A DNA stretch of 64,000 nucleotides from contig NC_090729.1 of the NCBI RefSeq assembly GCF_036898095.1, forward strand, positions 81,512,571 through 81,576,570, written 5' to 3'. Made by a program: the position numbers and the translations under genes. Source of the stretch: Palaemon carinicauda (taxonomy: Eukaryota > Arthropoda > Malacostraca > Decapoda > Palaemonidae). Below the pieces are notes generated by a model that saw only the letters and a list, made by a program, of their open reading frames with translations, had not been told where the DNA came from and did no database searches. Shown piece after piece: positions 1-12,551 of the stretch; positions within the stretch are counted from its first letter, which is position 1, and each line of letters starts with the position of its first letter.

Positions 1-3000
1 GACAGAGAAAAAAGAAATCCCTATTATTGAAAGACAGAGAAAAAAAGGAAATCCCTATTATAAATACTCAGAGAAAAAAGGGAATCCCTATTAAAGATAA
101 AGAGAGAGAAAAAAGGAAATCCCTATTATAGATAGAAAGAGAAAAAAATGGAAATCGCTATCATAGATAGACAGAGAAAAAAAGGAAATCTCTATTATAG
201 ATAGACAGAGAGAAAAAAGGAAACCCGTATTATAAATACACAGAGAGAAAGAAGGAAATCACTATTATAGATAGACAAAGAAAAAAATGAAACCCCTGTA
301 AAAGAAGGAGAGAGAGAATAAAGGAAATCCCTATTATAGATAGACAGAGAGAAAAAAGGAAATCCCTATTATATATAGACAGAGAAAAAAGAAAATCTAT
401 TATAAATAGACAGAGAGAAAAAAAGGAAATCCCTATTATAGATAAATAGAGAAAAAGGAAAATCCTGTTATAGATGAACACAGAGGAAAAAAGAAAATCC
501 CTATTATAGATAGACAGAGAAAAAGGAAAACCCTGTCATAGATGAACACAGAGGATAAAAGGAAATCCCTATTATATATGGACATAGAGAAAAAATGAAA
601 TCCCTTTTATAGATAGAGAGACAGACAGAAAAAAGGAAATCCCAATTATATATAGACAGAGAAAAAAGGAAATTCCTATCTTGACAGACGGAGAGAAAGA
701 AGGAAATTCTTATCTTGACAGACGGAGAGAAAAAAAGGATATCCATATTATACACACACACAGAGAAAAAATAAAATCAATATTATAGAGAGACAGAGAG
801 AAAAATTATATCCCTATTAGAGATAAACAGAGAGAAAAATAGGAAATCCATATTATGGAGAGACAGAAAATGAAAAGGAAATCCCTATTATAGATACCCA
901 GAGAAAAAAGGAAATCCCTTTTAGAGATAGAACGAGAGGAAAAGGGAATACCTATTGCAGATAGACAGAGAATAAAGAAAATCCCTATTATAGATAGACA
1001 GAGAGAGAAAGGAATTCCTTATTATAGACAGACAGAGAGAGAAAAGGAAATCCCTACTGTAGATAGACGGAGAGAAAAAAGGAAATCCCTATTATAGATG
1101 GACAGGGATAAAAGGAAATCCCTATTATGGATAGACAGAGAGAAAGAAGTAAATCCCTATTATAGATAAACAGATAAAAAAGGAAATCCGTATAATAGAT
1201 AGACAGAGAGGAAAAAGGAAATCCCTTTTATAGATACATAAAAAGAAAAAAGGAAATCCCTATTATAGATAGACAGAAAAAAAAGGAAATCTCTATCATA
1301 GATAGACAGAGAGAAAAAAGGAAATCCCTATTACAGATAGACAGAGACAAAAAAGGAAATCTCTATCATAGATAGACAAAGAGAAAAAAGGAAATCGCAA
1401 TTATAGATAGACAGTGAGAAAAAAAAGAAACACCTATTATAGATAGACAGAGAGAAAAACAGAAATCCCTATTATAGAGAGACTGAGAGAAAAAGGAAAT
1501 CCTCATAATAGATAGACAGAGAGAAAAAAGGAAATCCCTATTATAGACAGAGAGAGAGAGAGAAAAAAAAAGAAAATCCCTATAATAAATAGACTGAGAG
1601 AAAAAAAGAAATCTCTGTTATAGATAGACAGGAGAAAATTGGAAATTACTATTATAGATAGACAGAGAGAAAAAAGGAGATCCCTATTATAGATAGACAG
1701 AGAATAAAGGAAAACACTATTATAGATAGACAGAGAAAAAGGAAAATCCCTATTATGGATAGAAAGAGTGGAAAAAGGATATCCCGATTATAGATAGACA
1801 GAGAGAAAAAGGAAATCCTTATTATAGATAGACAAAGAGAAAAAAGCAAAGTTTTTATCATAGATAGACAGAGAGAAAAAAAGGGATACCCCTATTATAG
1901 ATAAAGAGAGAAAAAATGAAATCCATATCATATATACCCAGGGAGAAAAAAGGAAACCCCAATTATAGATAGACAGAGAGGATAAAGGAAATCTCTATTA
2001 TAGATAGACAAAGAAAAAAAAGAAACCCCTATTATAGATAGACTGAGAGAAAAAAGGAAATCCCTATTATAGATAGACAGAAAAAAATGGAAATTTCTAT
2101 TATAGATAGACAGAGAATAAAGAAAATCCATATCATATATAACCAGAGAGAAAAAAGGAAACGACTATTATAGATAGACAGAGAGAAAAAAGGAAATGTT
2201 TATTATAGATAGACAGAAAGAAAAAAGGAAACACTTATTATAGATAGACAGGGAGAAATAAGGAAATCCCTACTATCAATAGACAGAGAGAAAAAAGAGA
2301 TCCCTATCATAGATAGACAGAGAATAAAGGAAACCCCTATTATAGATAGACAGAGAGAAAAAAGGAAATCTCTATTATAGATACAGAGAGATAAAAGGAA
2401 ACACCTATTATAGACAGACAAAGAGAAAAAAGGAAATCCCTATTATAGATACACAGAGAGAAAAAACGAGATCCCTGTCATGGATAGACAGAGAATAAAG
2501 GATTTCCCTATTATAGATAGACAGAAAAAAAGGAAAACTCTACCATAGATAGACAGAGAGAAAAAAGGAAACACCTAATATAGATAGACAGAGAGAAAAG
2601 GAAATCCCTGTTATAGATAGACCGAAATAATGGAAATTCGTATTATAGATAGACAGAGAATAAAGGAAATTTATATTATATATACCCAGAGAGAAAAAAG
2701 GAAACCGCTATTATAGATAGAAAGAGAGAAAAAAGGAAATCTCTATTATAGATAGACAGAGAGAAAAAAGGAAACACCTATTATAGATAGACAGGGAAAA
2801 AAAGGAAATCCCTATTATCGATAGACAGAGAAAAAAGGAGATCCCTATCATAGATAGACAGAGAATAAAGGAAACCCCTATTATAGATAGACAGAAAGAA
2901 AAAAGGAAATCTCTACTATAGATAGATAGGGAGAAAAAAGGAAACACCTATTAAATATAGACAGAGAGAAAAAAGTAAACCCTTATTATAGATAGACAGA

Positions 3001-5490
3001 CAAAAAAAAGGAAATCTCTATTATAGATAGACAGGGAGAAAAAAAGAAACACCTATTATAGATAGACAGAGAGAAAAAAGGAAACCCCTATTATAGATAG
3101 ACAGAGAAAAAAGGAAATCCATATTATATATACCCAGTGAGAAAAAAGGAAACACCTATAATAGACAGAGAGAGAGAGAAAAAAGGAAATCCCAAATATA
3201 GAAAGACAGAGAGAAAAAAGGAAACCCCTATTATAGATAGACAGAGAGAAAAAAGGAAATCTCTTTTATAGATAGTCAAAGAGAAAAAAGGAAACCCCTA
3301 TTATAGATAGACAGAGAGAAAAAAATGAAATCTCTATTATAGATAAACAGAGAGAAAAAAGGAAACACCTACTATAGATAGACAGAGAAAAAAGGAAATC
3401 CATATTATAGATAGATAGAGAGAAAAACGGAAACACCTATTATCGATAGTCAGAAAAAAAAGAAAATCCCTATTATAGATAGACAGAGAGAAAAAAGGAA
3501 AATCTCTATTATAGATAGACAGAGAAAAAAGGAAACCCTATTATAGATAGACAGAGAGAAAAAAGAAATCTCTATTATATATAGACAGAGATAAAAAATG
3601 AAACACCTATTATAGATAACAAAGAGAAAAAAGGAAATTTCTATTATAGACACAGAGATCAAGAAGGAAACACCTATTATTGACAGACAGAGAGAAAAAA
3701 GGAAATCCCTATTATAGATAGACAGAGAGCAAAAAGGATATCTCTATTATAGATAGACAGAGAAAAAAGGAAATCCCTATTATAGATAGACAGAAAGAAA
3801 AAAGGAAACCGCTATTATAGATAGACAGAGAAAAAAAGTAAATCCTTATTATAGATAGACAGAGAGAAAAAAGGAGGCCCCTATTATAAATACACAGAGA
3901 TAAAGAAGGAAATACCTATTATAGATAGACAGAAAGATAAATTGAAACCTCTATTATATAAGGACAGAGAAAAGAAATGAAACCCCTATAATAAAAGGAC
4001 AGAGAGAAAAAAGGAAATCCCTATGATAGATGGACGGAAAAAAAGGAAATCTATTATAAATAGACGGAGAGAAAAAAGGAAATCCCTATTATAGATAGAC
4101 AGAGAAAAGGAAAACCCTGTTATAGATGAACACAGAGGAAAAAAAGGAAATCCCTATTTTATAGAGACAGAGAAAAAATGAAATCCCTTTTATAGAATGA
4201 GTAAGAGAAAATAAAGGAAATGCCAGTTATATATAGACAGAGAAAAAAGGAAATTCCTATCTACACAGACAGAGAGAAAAAAGGATATCCATATTATACA
4301 CACATACAGAAAAAAAATAAAATCCCTATTATACATAGACAGAGAGAAAAAGGAAATCTCTATTATAGATAGAGAGAAAAATAGGAAATCCCTATTATGG
4401 AGAGAGAGAATAAAAAGGAAATCCCTATTATAGATACCCAGAGAAAAAAGGAAATCCCTTTTATAGATAGAAAGAGAGGAAAGGGAATCCCTATTGTAGA
4501 CAGACAGAGAGAATAAAGGAAATTCCTATCTTAGATAGACAGAGAGAAAAAAGGAAATCCCTATTATAGACAGACAGAGAGAAAACAAGGAAATTCCTGT
4601 TATAGATAGACAGAGAGGAAAAGGGAAATCTTTATTTTAGATAAACAGAGAAAAAAAAGCAAATCCCTATTATAGATAGAGAGAAAAAAGGAAATCCATA
4701 CTATAGATAGACAGAGAGAGAAAAGGAAACCCCTATTATATATAGACAGAAAAGTAAGGAAATGCATATTATATATACCCAGAGAGAAAAAGGGAAACCC
4801 TATTATAGATAGAAAGAGAGAAAAAAGGAAGTTCCTATTATAGATAAACAGAACGGAAAAAGAAAAACTTATATTATAAAAAGACAGAGAGAAAAAAGGA
4901 AATCCCTATTATAGACAGAGAGAGAAAAAAAAGGAAACCCTTAGTATAGATAGACAGAGAGAAAAAAAGGCAATCTCTACTATAGATAGACAGAGAGATA
5001 AAAAGGAAATTCCTATTATATATAGACAGAGAAAAAACGGAAATCTCTATTATAGATAGAAAGAGAAAAATAAGGAAATCCCTAATATAGATAGACAAAG
5101 AAAAAAATGAAACCCCTATAATAGAAGGAGAGAGAGAAAAAAGGAAATCCATATTATAGATAGACAGAGAGAAAAAAGGAAATCCCTATTATATATAGAC
5201 GGAGAAAAAAGGAAATCTATTATAAATAGACAGAGAGAAAAAAGGAAATCCGTATTATAGATAGACAGAGAAAAAGGAAAACCCTGTTATAGATGAACAC
5301 AGAGGAAAAAAGGAATTCCCTATTATAGATAGACAGAGAAAAAGGAAATCCCTATTATATATAGACAAAGAGAAAAAATTAAATACCTTTTAAAGATAGA
5401 GAGAGAAAAAAAAGGAAATCCCAATTATATATAGACAGAGAAAAAAGGAAATTCCTATCTTGACAGAAGGAGAGAAAAAAGGATATCCAG
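1..5490. repeat. Diverged ~35-bp minisatellite array
   Basis: About 150 head-to-tail units close to ggaaatccctattatag + atagacagagagaaaaaa (35 bp, varying about 30-40 bp) fill the first 5.5 kb and run off the left edge. The array stops abruptly where DIRS leader sequence begins. Variant units recur in the same order, so there is a higher-order layer: the stretch around 222-965 resembles 3880-4500, and part of it recurs at 5070-5490. The purine-rich plus strand leaves long open frames on the minus strand with a recurring SLSIYNRDFLF-like peptide. These follow from composition and periodicity and are not treated as genes. Confidence 0.95.
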
Positions 5491-5491
5491 A

Positions 5492-6765
5492 TTATCTCTT
5501 CTTCAGAATATCTCTTTTTTTAGCATAGGGTCTGCCGAAACAGGACTAGTCTTCTAGACCGCAGGGGAGAAGGTGACGGCATCATACTACCACTTCAGGT
5601 GTGGCCTAGGGAGGCATAGCCTCCTATGCCGGCAGCTGTAAGCAGGCAGGGGAGTGACTACTCACTCTGCTGCTCGACTGCCAGCAGAAAGACTGAATAC
5701 TCTGAGGTTCTGTCAAAAACCAAAGCCGGAACACTCGCCGGCAAGGGTGGAAGACAGAAAACACTAGCCTAGTCAAGCCGGAGTGACTACTCTATGGTGA
5801 GACCAAGATAGGGTTGTCGCCTATGGCGGCACTCAGAGGGAAGGAGGGATTACCCTTAAATCTCCACAGTAGACGAGTATCGAGTTATATGAATAATTTT
5901 AGGAGATATCTATCTCCTGTTGAATTGATAAAACAATACACGAGGGTAAAATGGGATCATGTATGAAAGTATACTGAAGTGCATAGGCTAGGTAGCCTAG
6001 CGCAGGGTGAGATTTCTGTTACCTATATCGCCGAAACTCTAACGTATACGATCGATATAAGGAAGAGAAAATATATGCATGATTATATATATCTTTACTA
6101 GTATAATTGTGCCTATATAGCTTTCATAATTTATTAATGCTATTACAACCGGGAATGTCGTTCTGCTAACTAAATAACACATGCGTGATAAACGACTGCG
6201 CACATTGTGCCTCCGGTGATCGGCCAAGCTCCAAACACATAAAATTACTCTAATTTCTCTGTGAAGCAGGAGCTAAAAATTATACACCGTAAAGAATAAA
6301 TACTCAACTTTCCAGAGGCAGAAGAAGCTGACAATTGCATGATAAATCCTCAATTAATCGATCACTAATGTTAGAGCAACAGGGAAAACCACCGTGCAAA
6401 TTCGCTCCAAAAATAGGAATGAGCGCCATCTTGGATACTCGTAGAAGTACGGGAGGAAGGGTAACTTTGATAATGGCTCCCCTTCTGTTTTTCACCACTC
6501 TTCCCCCTCGGAACGGAAACGCTATTCGGGGTGAAGATTGCTATGTGTCGTATCAAGATATACGTCCCTGATATTATGCAATATCTTTAAGAGAAATTTT
6601 AAGGATATTCGCACAAGGAGTTAGAATCCTGGAGACCTGAAGGTCAATTCTCTGGGAATATCACTGTAGCCAAATATCCCTTAGAAAGCTACCAATAGGA
6701 ACCTTAATATCCCTTAGAAAGCTACCAATAGGAACCTTACATCAGGACGACATGGCGTGAGCCTC
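5492..6765 (-). mobile_element. DIRS 5' leader fragment (minus orientation)
   Basis: This stretch matches, in the same order, the 5' leader of the three other minus/plus DIRS copies in the window: the 'gactagtcttctaga' block, the 'actcagagggaaggaggga' block, the 'gctaactaaataacacatgc' block, the 'ggacgtatatcttgatacg'-type block and the terminal 'catcaggacgacatgg' end near 6745. No DIRS coding sequence is attached; the left side is cut off by the minisatellite. Short ORFs here (for example near 6300-6570) sit in non-coding leader and differ between copies. Confidence 0.8.
6673..6738. repeat. 33-bp perfect tandem duplication
   Basis: The unit beginning aatatcccttagaaagc occurs at 6673-6705 and again, unchanged, at 6706-6738. 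Other DIRS leaders in the window carry it once, so this is a local recent duplication near the element terminus. Confidence 0.9.
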
Positions 6766-7584
6766 CCAAAAAGGGTTTAACAACTTTAAATTTTCAGACC
6801 TAATGAAGACACCTTTTGCTTCCTGACTGCACCAAACTCAATTTCCTTAATTAGTAGAAAATCAGTTCATAATTTAGAGCTGAATAAGCTATCGCCTTAA
6901 TCATGGGACAGAAGGGCTTTCAAATGTTTTCAATATATTTTGAGAAACTTTGTGCAGATGTTCTGTAACCCATCATTCACTGAGACATGTAGGCTAAACA
7001 CTGTCTCACTGCACGAAGTCATGAAGCCTTCAACATTCCGAAGCTTCCTTTTTAGGTTTCATTATATTTCTGAATCTGTCTTTTCATGATCGAACCTTGA
7101 GAGTTTAACTGATGGCCATATCCGATATCTCCTTCAATCTGATCATTGATTCTTTACAATGTTTTGTATTGCTGCAATCCACAGCAAGTAAATAATCAGC
7201 TACGGAAACGCCCTTTCAGACTTTATTTTATTTCTTATGGAAGATCTCTCAGTCAATACAAACGGGTGTTATCATGATTGCTTCCTTTGCCAAAAACTCC
7301 CAAATAGTCGAATTAGTCATTCATTTCTCAAATATGCTTTGATACCTCTTGGAACCGGAAAAATTCATCCAGGGTATTTTTCATTAATTATTTTGACAAA
7401 AAGTGTTTACTATTGGTAATGAGGACACTAAATTTTATTATAAAATTAGTTCCATTAACATCGCTTCAAGGCACTGAGGAAAGATCGTGATAGGAAAAGT
7501 CTTCATTTGATATTTGATTCAATGAAAATTTTATTACAAACTTTACCATTTCAAAATAACCCAAGTAACTCTCACTTTTTGGAC
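6766..7584. other. Orphan intergenic stretch, no recognisable feature
   Basis: About 820 bp of AT-rich sequence between two DIRS leader fragments. It does not match any other part of the window by eye. The only open frame is 60 codons (7237-7419, plus) without a recognisable motif. It may be original host DNA or an unrecognised repeat. Confidence 0.5.
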
Positions 7585-8130
7585 TCAGCAATGTCGTCCT
7601 GATGGAAGGTTCCTTTAGGCAGCTTTCTAAGGGATATTTAGCTACAGTGAAACTCCCAGAGAATTAACCATAGGTCTCCAGAATTCTAACACCTGGCGCG
7701 AGTATCCTTAATATAACTTTAAGGATATCGCATAATATCAGGGGACGTATTTTTTGATACGACACATGGCAATATTCACCCCGAATAGATTTTACTCTTT
7801 GAGGGGGAAGAGTGGCGAAATGAAGGGGAGCCGTTATCAAGGTACCCAGTGGATCCCCTGCCTGTACTACTACGGCACCTTGTTCCTTTCAACATATCAT
7901 TTAAGCACGGTGCTCTCCCACATTTCTCTCGGTGTTGTTACTGTTTTTAAGGAATATTATCATGCAATCTCCAGCATCTCGATCCTCTGGAAAGTTGAGC
8001 ATTTAATATTTTCTGTGTATAATTTTTAGCTCCCTTCTCACAGTTAAATTAACATAATTTAGGTGTGTTAAGTGGAGCACCGTCATTCTCGGAGGCAGCC
8101 ATTTTAAGACCGCTGTCGCGCGCCATAACG
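7585..8130 (+). mobile_element. DIRS 5' leader fragment (plus orientation)
   Basis: Begins with the DIRS terminus 'atgtcgtcctgatggaag', continues through the 'ggatatttagctacagtg' and 'gatacgacacatgg' blocks and reaches the 'taatttttagctccc' block seen in copy 2 (around 23840-23930). It is then truncated at 'gctgtcgcgcgccataacg', where the MITE-like element starts. It has no coding capacity. Confidence 0.75.
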
Positions 8131-8640
8131 GATTTTGAAGCGAAGCGAAGAACCTATTTTTGGGTGAGATAGCCATGTCGTCCTGATGGAAGGTTCCTAT
8201 TGGTACCTTTCTAAGGGATATTTGGCTACAGTGATATTCCCAGAGAATTTACCTTTAGGTCTTCAGAATTCTAACTCCTGGTGCAAATATCCTTAGAATT
8301 TCTCTTAAGGATATCACATAATATCAGGGGACGTATACCTTGATACGACACATAGCAATCTTCACCCTGAATAGCGTTTACGTTTCGAGGGGGAATAGTG
8401 GCGAAAAACAGAAGGGGAGCCATTATCAAGGATACCCTTCCTCCCGTACTACTACGAGTATCTAGATAGCGCTGTATCCAAGATGGCGCTTATTCCTTGT
8501 AGCATTGAGCATGGTGCTACAGATATAGTAGTTTCGGGAGGGATCTTACCTACGCCTTTTCTACGGAAAAGGAGGGCGGGTCCATCAGGATGACATGGCT
8601 ATCTCACCCAAAAATAGATTTTTTGCTTAGCTTCAAAATC
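8131..8640. mobile_element. MITE-like element with DIRS-type termini, copy 1
   Basis: About 510 bp bounded by inverted repeats of roughly 60 bp: it opens with gattttgaagcgaagcgaag, then tttttgggtgagatagcc and atgtcgtcctgatgga, and closes with the near reverse complement ending cttagcttcaaaatc. The interior is the outermost part of the DIRS 5' leader. There is no coding sequence. A second copy lies at 31506-32005. It looks like a short non-autonomous derivative that uses DIRS ends. Confidence 0.7.
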
Positions 8641-9329
8641 CGTTTTTTTGGCTCAAACCATGTCGCCCTGATGGAAGTTTACCAGGGAATTACTAGAAAT
8701 TACTGTATCAGTGGATTTTCATAGGTGCCTTAACCTTGGGACAAACTTTTCTATGGTCATCCAGATCATTAAGACATATGACGTTACCGTTATACGTCAT
8801 TACCACTAATCATGTACAATGTTATGGCTTCCTGCCCCCTGCAGGGAAGAGTCATACTAGACAGAAGGAAAAGGGGTCTCAAGGTTTGCATATACTTTCC
8901 TCTTGGTAAGGGTGGAAGAGACTCTTTAGCTATGGTAAGCAACTCTTCTAGGAGAAGGACACTCCAAAATTAAACCATTGTTCTCTAGTCTTGGGTAGTG
9001 CCATAGCCTCTGTACCATGGTCTTCCACTGTCTTGGGTTGGAGTTCTCTTGCTTGAGGGTACACTCGGGCACACTATTCTATCTTATTATTTTTTTTTCT
9101 TCCTCTTGTTTTTTTGAAATGGTGTGTTGGGCAGGCTTAATAGAAGGGCCATGGATGCCTGGTGGTTTATCAAGAGGTTGTCTTTTCCTTTGTCTGACTC
9201 TTTTTCTTCTCAAAACCATCCTTACTGTCCTCCCTTCAGTTGAAGTGGCTATCCTGGAGGGTATTTAGCCTTGCATGATGTATGGGCTCCTCCATGTTGA
9301 CCAGTTTTTCCGACTTTTTACTATAGTCT

Positions 9330-10571
9330 ATGGGTATCATCAATCACTTTATTTATAATTCTGTACATGTTGTTTTTGTTATAATTCTTGTTAATCTAGT
9401 TTTTAAGTATCATGTCTCTTTTTTATTTTTATTAATTCTTATGCTCTCTGGAGACATTGAGCGAAATCTGGGACCAGTACGTCCTAGATTTCGTCAATGT
9501 CGTCTTCTGTATTGCAATATTCGTGGTCTTCATGCAAATATCCAAGACCTTACAGTTGCATCCAGAAAGTATGATATTCTTTTGTGCTCAGAAACTTTGG
9601 TTTCTAATATGAGGCACTCATCTGAGCTCCTAATAAGTGATTTTAAGATGCCAATAATGTTGAAATGCAATGCCATCCCTAGGGCCAGGGGAATGGCGGT
9701 GTATATTAGGACCGAGTACCCGGCTTCTCATAAGTCCTGCTATCAATGTGGATGTCATGAGATTCAGGTAATAAAAGTTTGTGGCAGGCATAACAACTTT
9801 TATTTGTGTTCGATCTACCAGAATCCAGACATGGATGATTCTATCTTCGATTGTCTTCTTACCATTAAGGCTAAGATACAAGAAGATGATAGAAAGGCTT
9901 CTTTTGTCTTTGTTGGTGATTTTAATGCTCACCATAGGGAGTGGTTAAGTTCTATCTCTCCTACCGATCGCCATGGCTTAAGAGCTTTAGACTTTGCCTC
10001 TGAATCAGGCTGTGAGCAAATCATAAATGAAGCTACTCACAGGTCTGGTAATTGCTTGGACCTCGTATACACTGACTCCCCTGGCGTTATAACTTGTAAG
10101 GTTGGTTCTCCAGTCGGGACATCTGATCATGCCTTGATTTCCTTATTAGTGAAGACTGAGCAGCCTGTCCCTGATATATCATATTCTTGTAAAATTTATA
10201 TGAAATCCCAAGCAGACTGGAATGGGATTTTGCATGATCTTTGGTGCTTGAATTGGTCACAATTATATAATAGTGTAGATCCTGTTGTCCCTTTGAATGA
10301 GAATCTAGTCAACATTATCGATAGGCGTATCCCTTCTCGTGTGCTAAGGTACCGAGTGAAAGACAAACCGTGGTTCAATGATGATTGTAGACGTGCTTAT
10401 TTAGAGAAGCAGGAGGCCTATCAGCTTTGGAAGGGTAACAGATCAGATTTGACCTGGAACAACTATACTCAGCTTCAAGCTTTTGCTCAGAGAGTTTATG
10501 CCTCAACTGAAAAGGAGTACAATTTAACCATAAAAGAAACCCTTTCTGGTACAATGGTAGTCTACCCTTAA
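9330..10571 (+). CDS. LINE ORF2 N-terminal part: AP-like endonuclease
   Basis: 413 codons. Residues 1-41 are strongly hydrophobic, followed by a 2A-like motif at 42-49. The endonuclease/exonuclease/phosphatase fold follows with recognisable blocks: CNIRGL (about residue 62), LLCSETL (about 89), VGDFNAHHREW (about 195) and GTSDHALIS (about 263), the conserved Asn, Glu, Asp and His positions of the nicking endonuclease that starts target-primed reverse transcription. The frame ends at 10571 by a small indel plus a TAG, whereas the RT domain continues in another frame, so the original single protein is broken. The ATG is the first in frame, but a start upstream cannot be excluded. Confidence 0.85.
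   Translation: MGIINHFIYNSVHVVFVIILVNLVFKYHVSFLFLLILMLSGDIERNLGPVRPRFRQCRLLYCNIRGLHANIQDLTVASRKYDILLCSETLVSNMRHSSELLISDFKMPIMLKCNAIPRARGMAVYIRTEYPASHKSCYQCGCHEIQVIKVCGRHNNFYLCSIYQNPDMDDSIFDCLLTIKAKIQEDDRKASFVFVGDFNAHHREWLSSISPTDRHGLRALDFASESGCEQIINEATHRSGNCLDLVYTDSPGVITCKVGSPVGTSDHALISLLVKTEQPVPDISYSCKIYMKSQADWNGILHDLWCLNWSQLYNSVDPVVPLNENLVNIIDRRIPSRVLRYRVKDKPWFNDDCRRAYLEKQEAYQLWKGNRSDLTWNNYTQLQAFAQRVYASTEKEYNLTIKETLSGTMVVYP
9453..9476 (+). other. 2A-like ribosome-skipping motif, degenerate
   Basis: The codons read GDIERNLGP in context (Asp at 9453), directly after a hydrophobic stretch and before the endonuclease. The 2A consensus is D-x-E-x-N-P-G-P. Here the critical first Pro codon is CTG (Leu), one C-to-T change away from CCG. 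2A-like motifs at the N-terminus of CR1-type LINE proteins are known. This copy should no longer skip. Confidence 0.65.
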
Positions 10572-12225
10572 ATCTGCACTCTTTGGTGTAGATGCAACAG
10601 TTCCTCCTTTACTTAAACCTGATGGCTCAGTCACTCACTGTCAAAAGGAAAAGGCAACCCTTTTGGCTGATGTTTTTGACAGTAAACAGAGTAATGAAAA
10701 ACTTGAACTTCCTCATTCCTGTTTTCCTGAGGCTAAACTAACTAGTTTAGCTTTTCGATCTCGTGAGATTAAAGCTCTGTTGATGGACCTTGATGCTTAT
10801 GGAGGTGTAGACCCAAATGGTATTTTTCCTTTGTTTTTTATAAAGACAGCAGATTTCTTAGCTCCAAAGTTATCTGTTATTTTGCGCAAGTTAGCAAGAA
10901 GAGGAGCTTTTAGCACTTGTTGGAGAATTGGTAATGTTACTCCTCTATGTAAATGTGTTTGTGGTAGCTCAAGTCCCACTGATTACCGCCCAATTTCCAT
11001 AACTCCCATATTATCTAAAGTTTTTGAACGTCTTCTGGCAAAACGTCTTAATAGGTTTGCTGAAGGTAATCACCTACTCCCTAGTTTGCAATTTGGTTTT
11101 CGTAAAGGCCTTGGAGCATGTGATGCTCTCCTTACGATCTCCAATGCTGTACAGAAGTCCCTTGATTGTGGTCAGGAAGTGCGTATGATTGGCCTTGATT
11201 TTAGTGCTGCCTTTGACCGTGTAAATCATGAGGCCCTCTTTTTCAAACTGAAATAGTTGGGAGTGGGTGGGTCGTTTCTTAGTGTTATTATTGATTTTTG
11301 AAGTAGTAGATCTCAAAGAGTTATTGTTGACGGGCACCATAGTGAGTATAGGAATGTGATATCCGGTGTTCCACAGGGTAGTGTTCTTGGCCCATTACTT
11401 TTCATACTATATACACATGACATGTGGTTTGGCCTAGAAAACAAGCTTGTTGCATATGCAGATGATGCTACTCTCTTTGCAACAATTCCATCCCCTGAAT
11501 GTAGATCTGGGGTTGGTGAATCCCTTAATAGAGATTTTGCTAAAATTAGTGCATGGTGCAAATTATGGGGTATGAAGTTGAATCCTAACAAAACTCAAAG
11601 TATGATTGTAAGTAGGTCAAGGACGGTGGCTCCTCAACATCCGGATCTCAGTATTGATAATGTTTCTTTAAATTTGTATGACTCTTTCAAAATTTTAGGT
11701 GTGATTCTCGACAGCAAATTTACTTTTGAGAAACATTTAAGGTCTGTGTCTTCTTCAATTGCACAAAAAATTGGCCTATTGAGAAAGTCTTTTAAAATTT
11801 TCGGTGATCAATCCATTCTGAAGAAATGTTTTAATTCTTTCATTCTACCTTGTTTTGAGTATTGTTCTCCTGTCTGGTGTTCAGCTGCTGATTCTCATCT
11901 TAATTTGTTGGACAGAAACTTACGGTCTATTAAATTTCTTATTCCTGATCTAGATATTAATCTCTGGCACCGTTGTTCAATTAGTTCATTATGCATGTTG
12001 CATAAGATTTTTCATAACTCTGACCATCCTTTACATTCAGATCTCCCTGAACAATTCTATCCTGTTCGTAACACTAGGCAAGCAGTTAATTCTAATAGCC
12101 AGGCCTTCTCCATCCTGAGGCTCAATACTATGCAGTACTCTAGAAGTTTTATTCCAGCTGTTACCAAGTTGTGGAATGATCTTCCTAATCGGGTAGTTGA
12201 ATCAGTAGAACTTCAAAAGTTCTAA
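10546..12225 (+). pseudogene. LINE reverse transcriptase, broken
   Basis: This is the continuation of the LINE protein in a second frame. RT blocks are visible: DYRPISITP (about 10980), FGFRKGLGA (about 11095), the motif A region GLDFSAAFDRVNH (about 11190), SGVPQGSVLGP (about 11360) and YADDATLFA with the catalytic Asp pair (about 11457). The C-terminal block has LWNDLPNRVV shortly before the stop at 12225. In-frame stops are TAG at 11254-11256 and TGA near 11299; a TAG and a frameshift near 10550 separate it from the endonuclease. All essential RT motifs are present, but the copy is dead as it stands. Confidence 0.9.
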
Positions 12226-12484
12226 GTTGGAGCAAATGCTTTTTTGTTGACCAGGCGGACATGAGTTTTTATAGTTTATATATGATATATATGTTTTTGA
12301 CGTTGTTAATAGTTTATATATGACATATCTGTTTTGACGTTGTTGCCTTTTTTAGAATTATTTATTGTTAATTTGTTCTCTTCATTTATTTATTTCCTTA
12401 TTTCCTTTCCTCACTGGGCTATTTTTCCCTATTGGGGCCCCTGGGCTTATAGCCTCTTGCTTTTCCAACTAGGGTTGTAGCTTG

Positions 12485-12487
<3 letters not shown>
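12226..12487 (+). other. LINE 3' untranslated region
   Basis: AT-rich 3' region. An ~40-bp segment containing 'tagtttatatatga' and 'ttttgacgttgtt' is tandemly duplicated (about 12270-12345). The last part, 'gggcccctgggcttatagcc' through 'ccaactagggttgtagcttgg', directly precedes the TAA tail and is the likely RT recognition end. Confidence 0.7.

Positions 12488-12551
<64 letters not shown>

Noticed and set aside
230..5152. Many minus-strand ORFs of 60-92 codons with Phe/Ser/Ile-rich repeated peptides
   Set aside because: They are read-throughs of the purine-rich minisatellite; they change frame with each unit-length variant and have no start context or conserved end.
1..5490. CRISPR-like array
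   Set aside because: Units are contiguous and diverged without unique spacers, and the context is a eukaryotic transposon-rich region.
9017..9268. 83-codon ORF upstream of the LINE endonuclease
   Set aside because: It lies in the LINE 5' leader and has no recognised domain. A small ORF1 cannot be ruled out, but there is no positive support.
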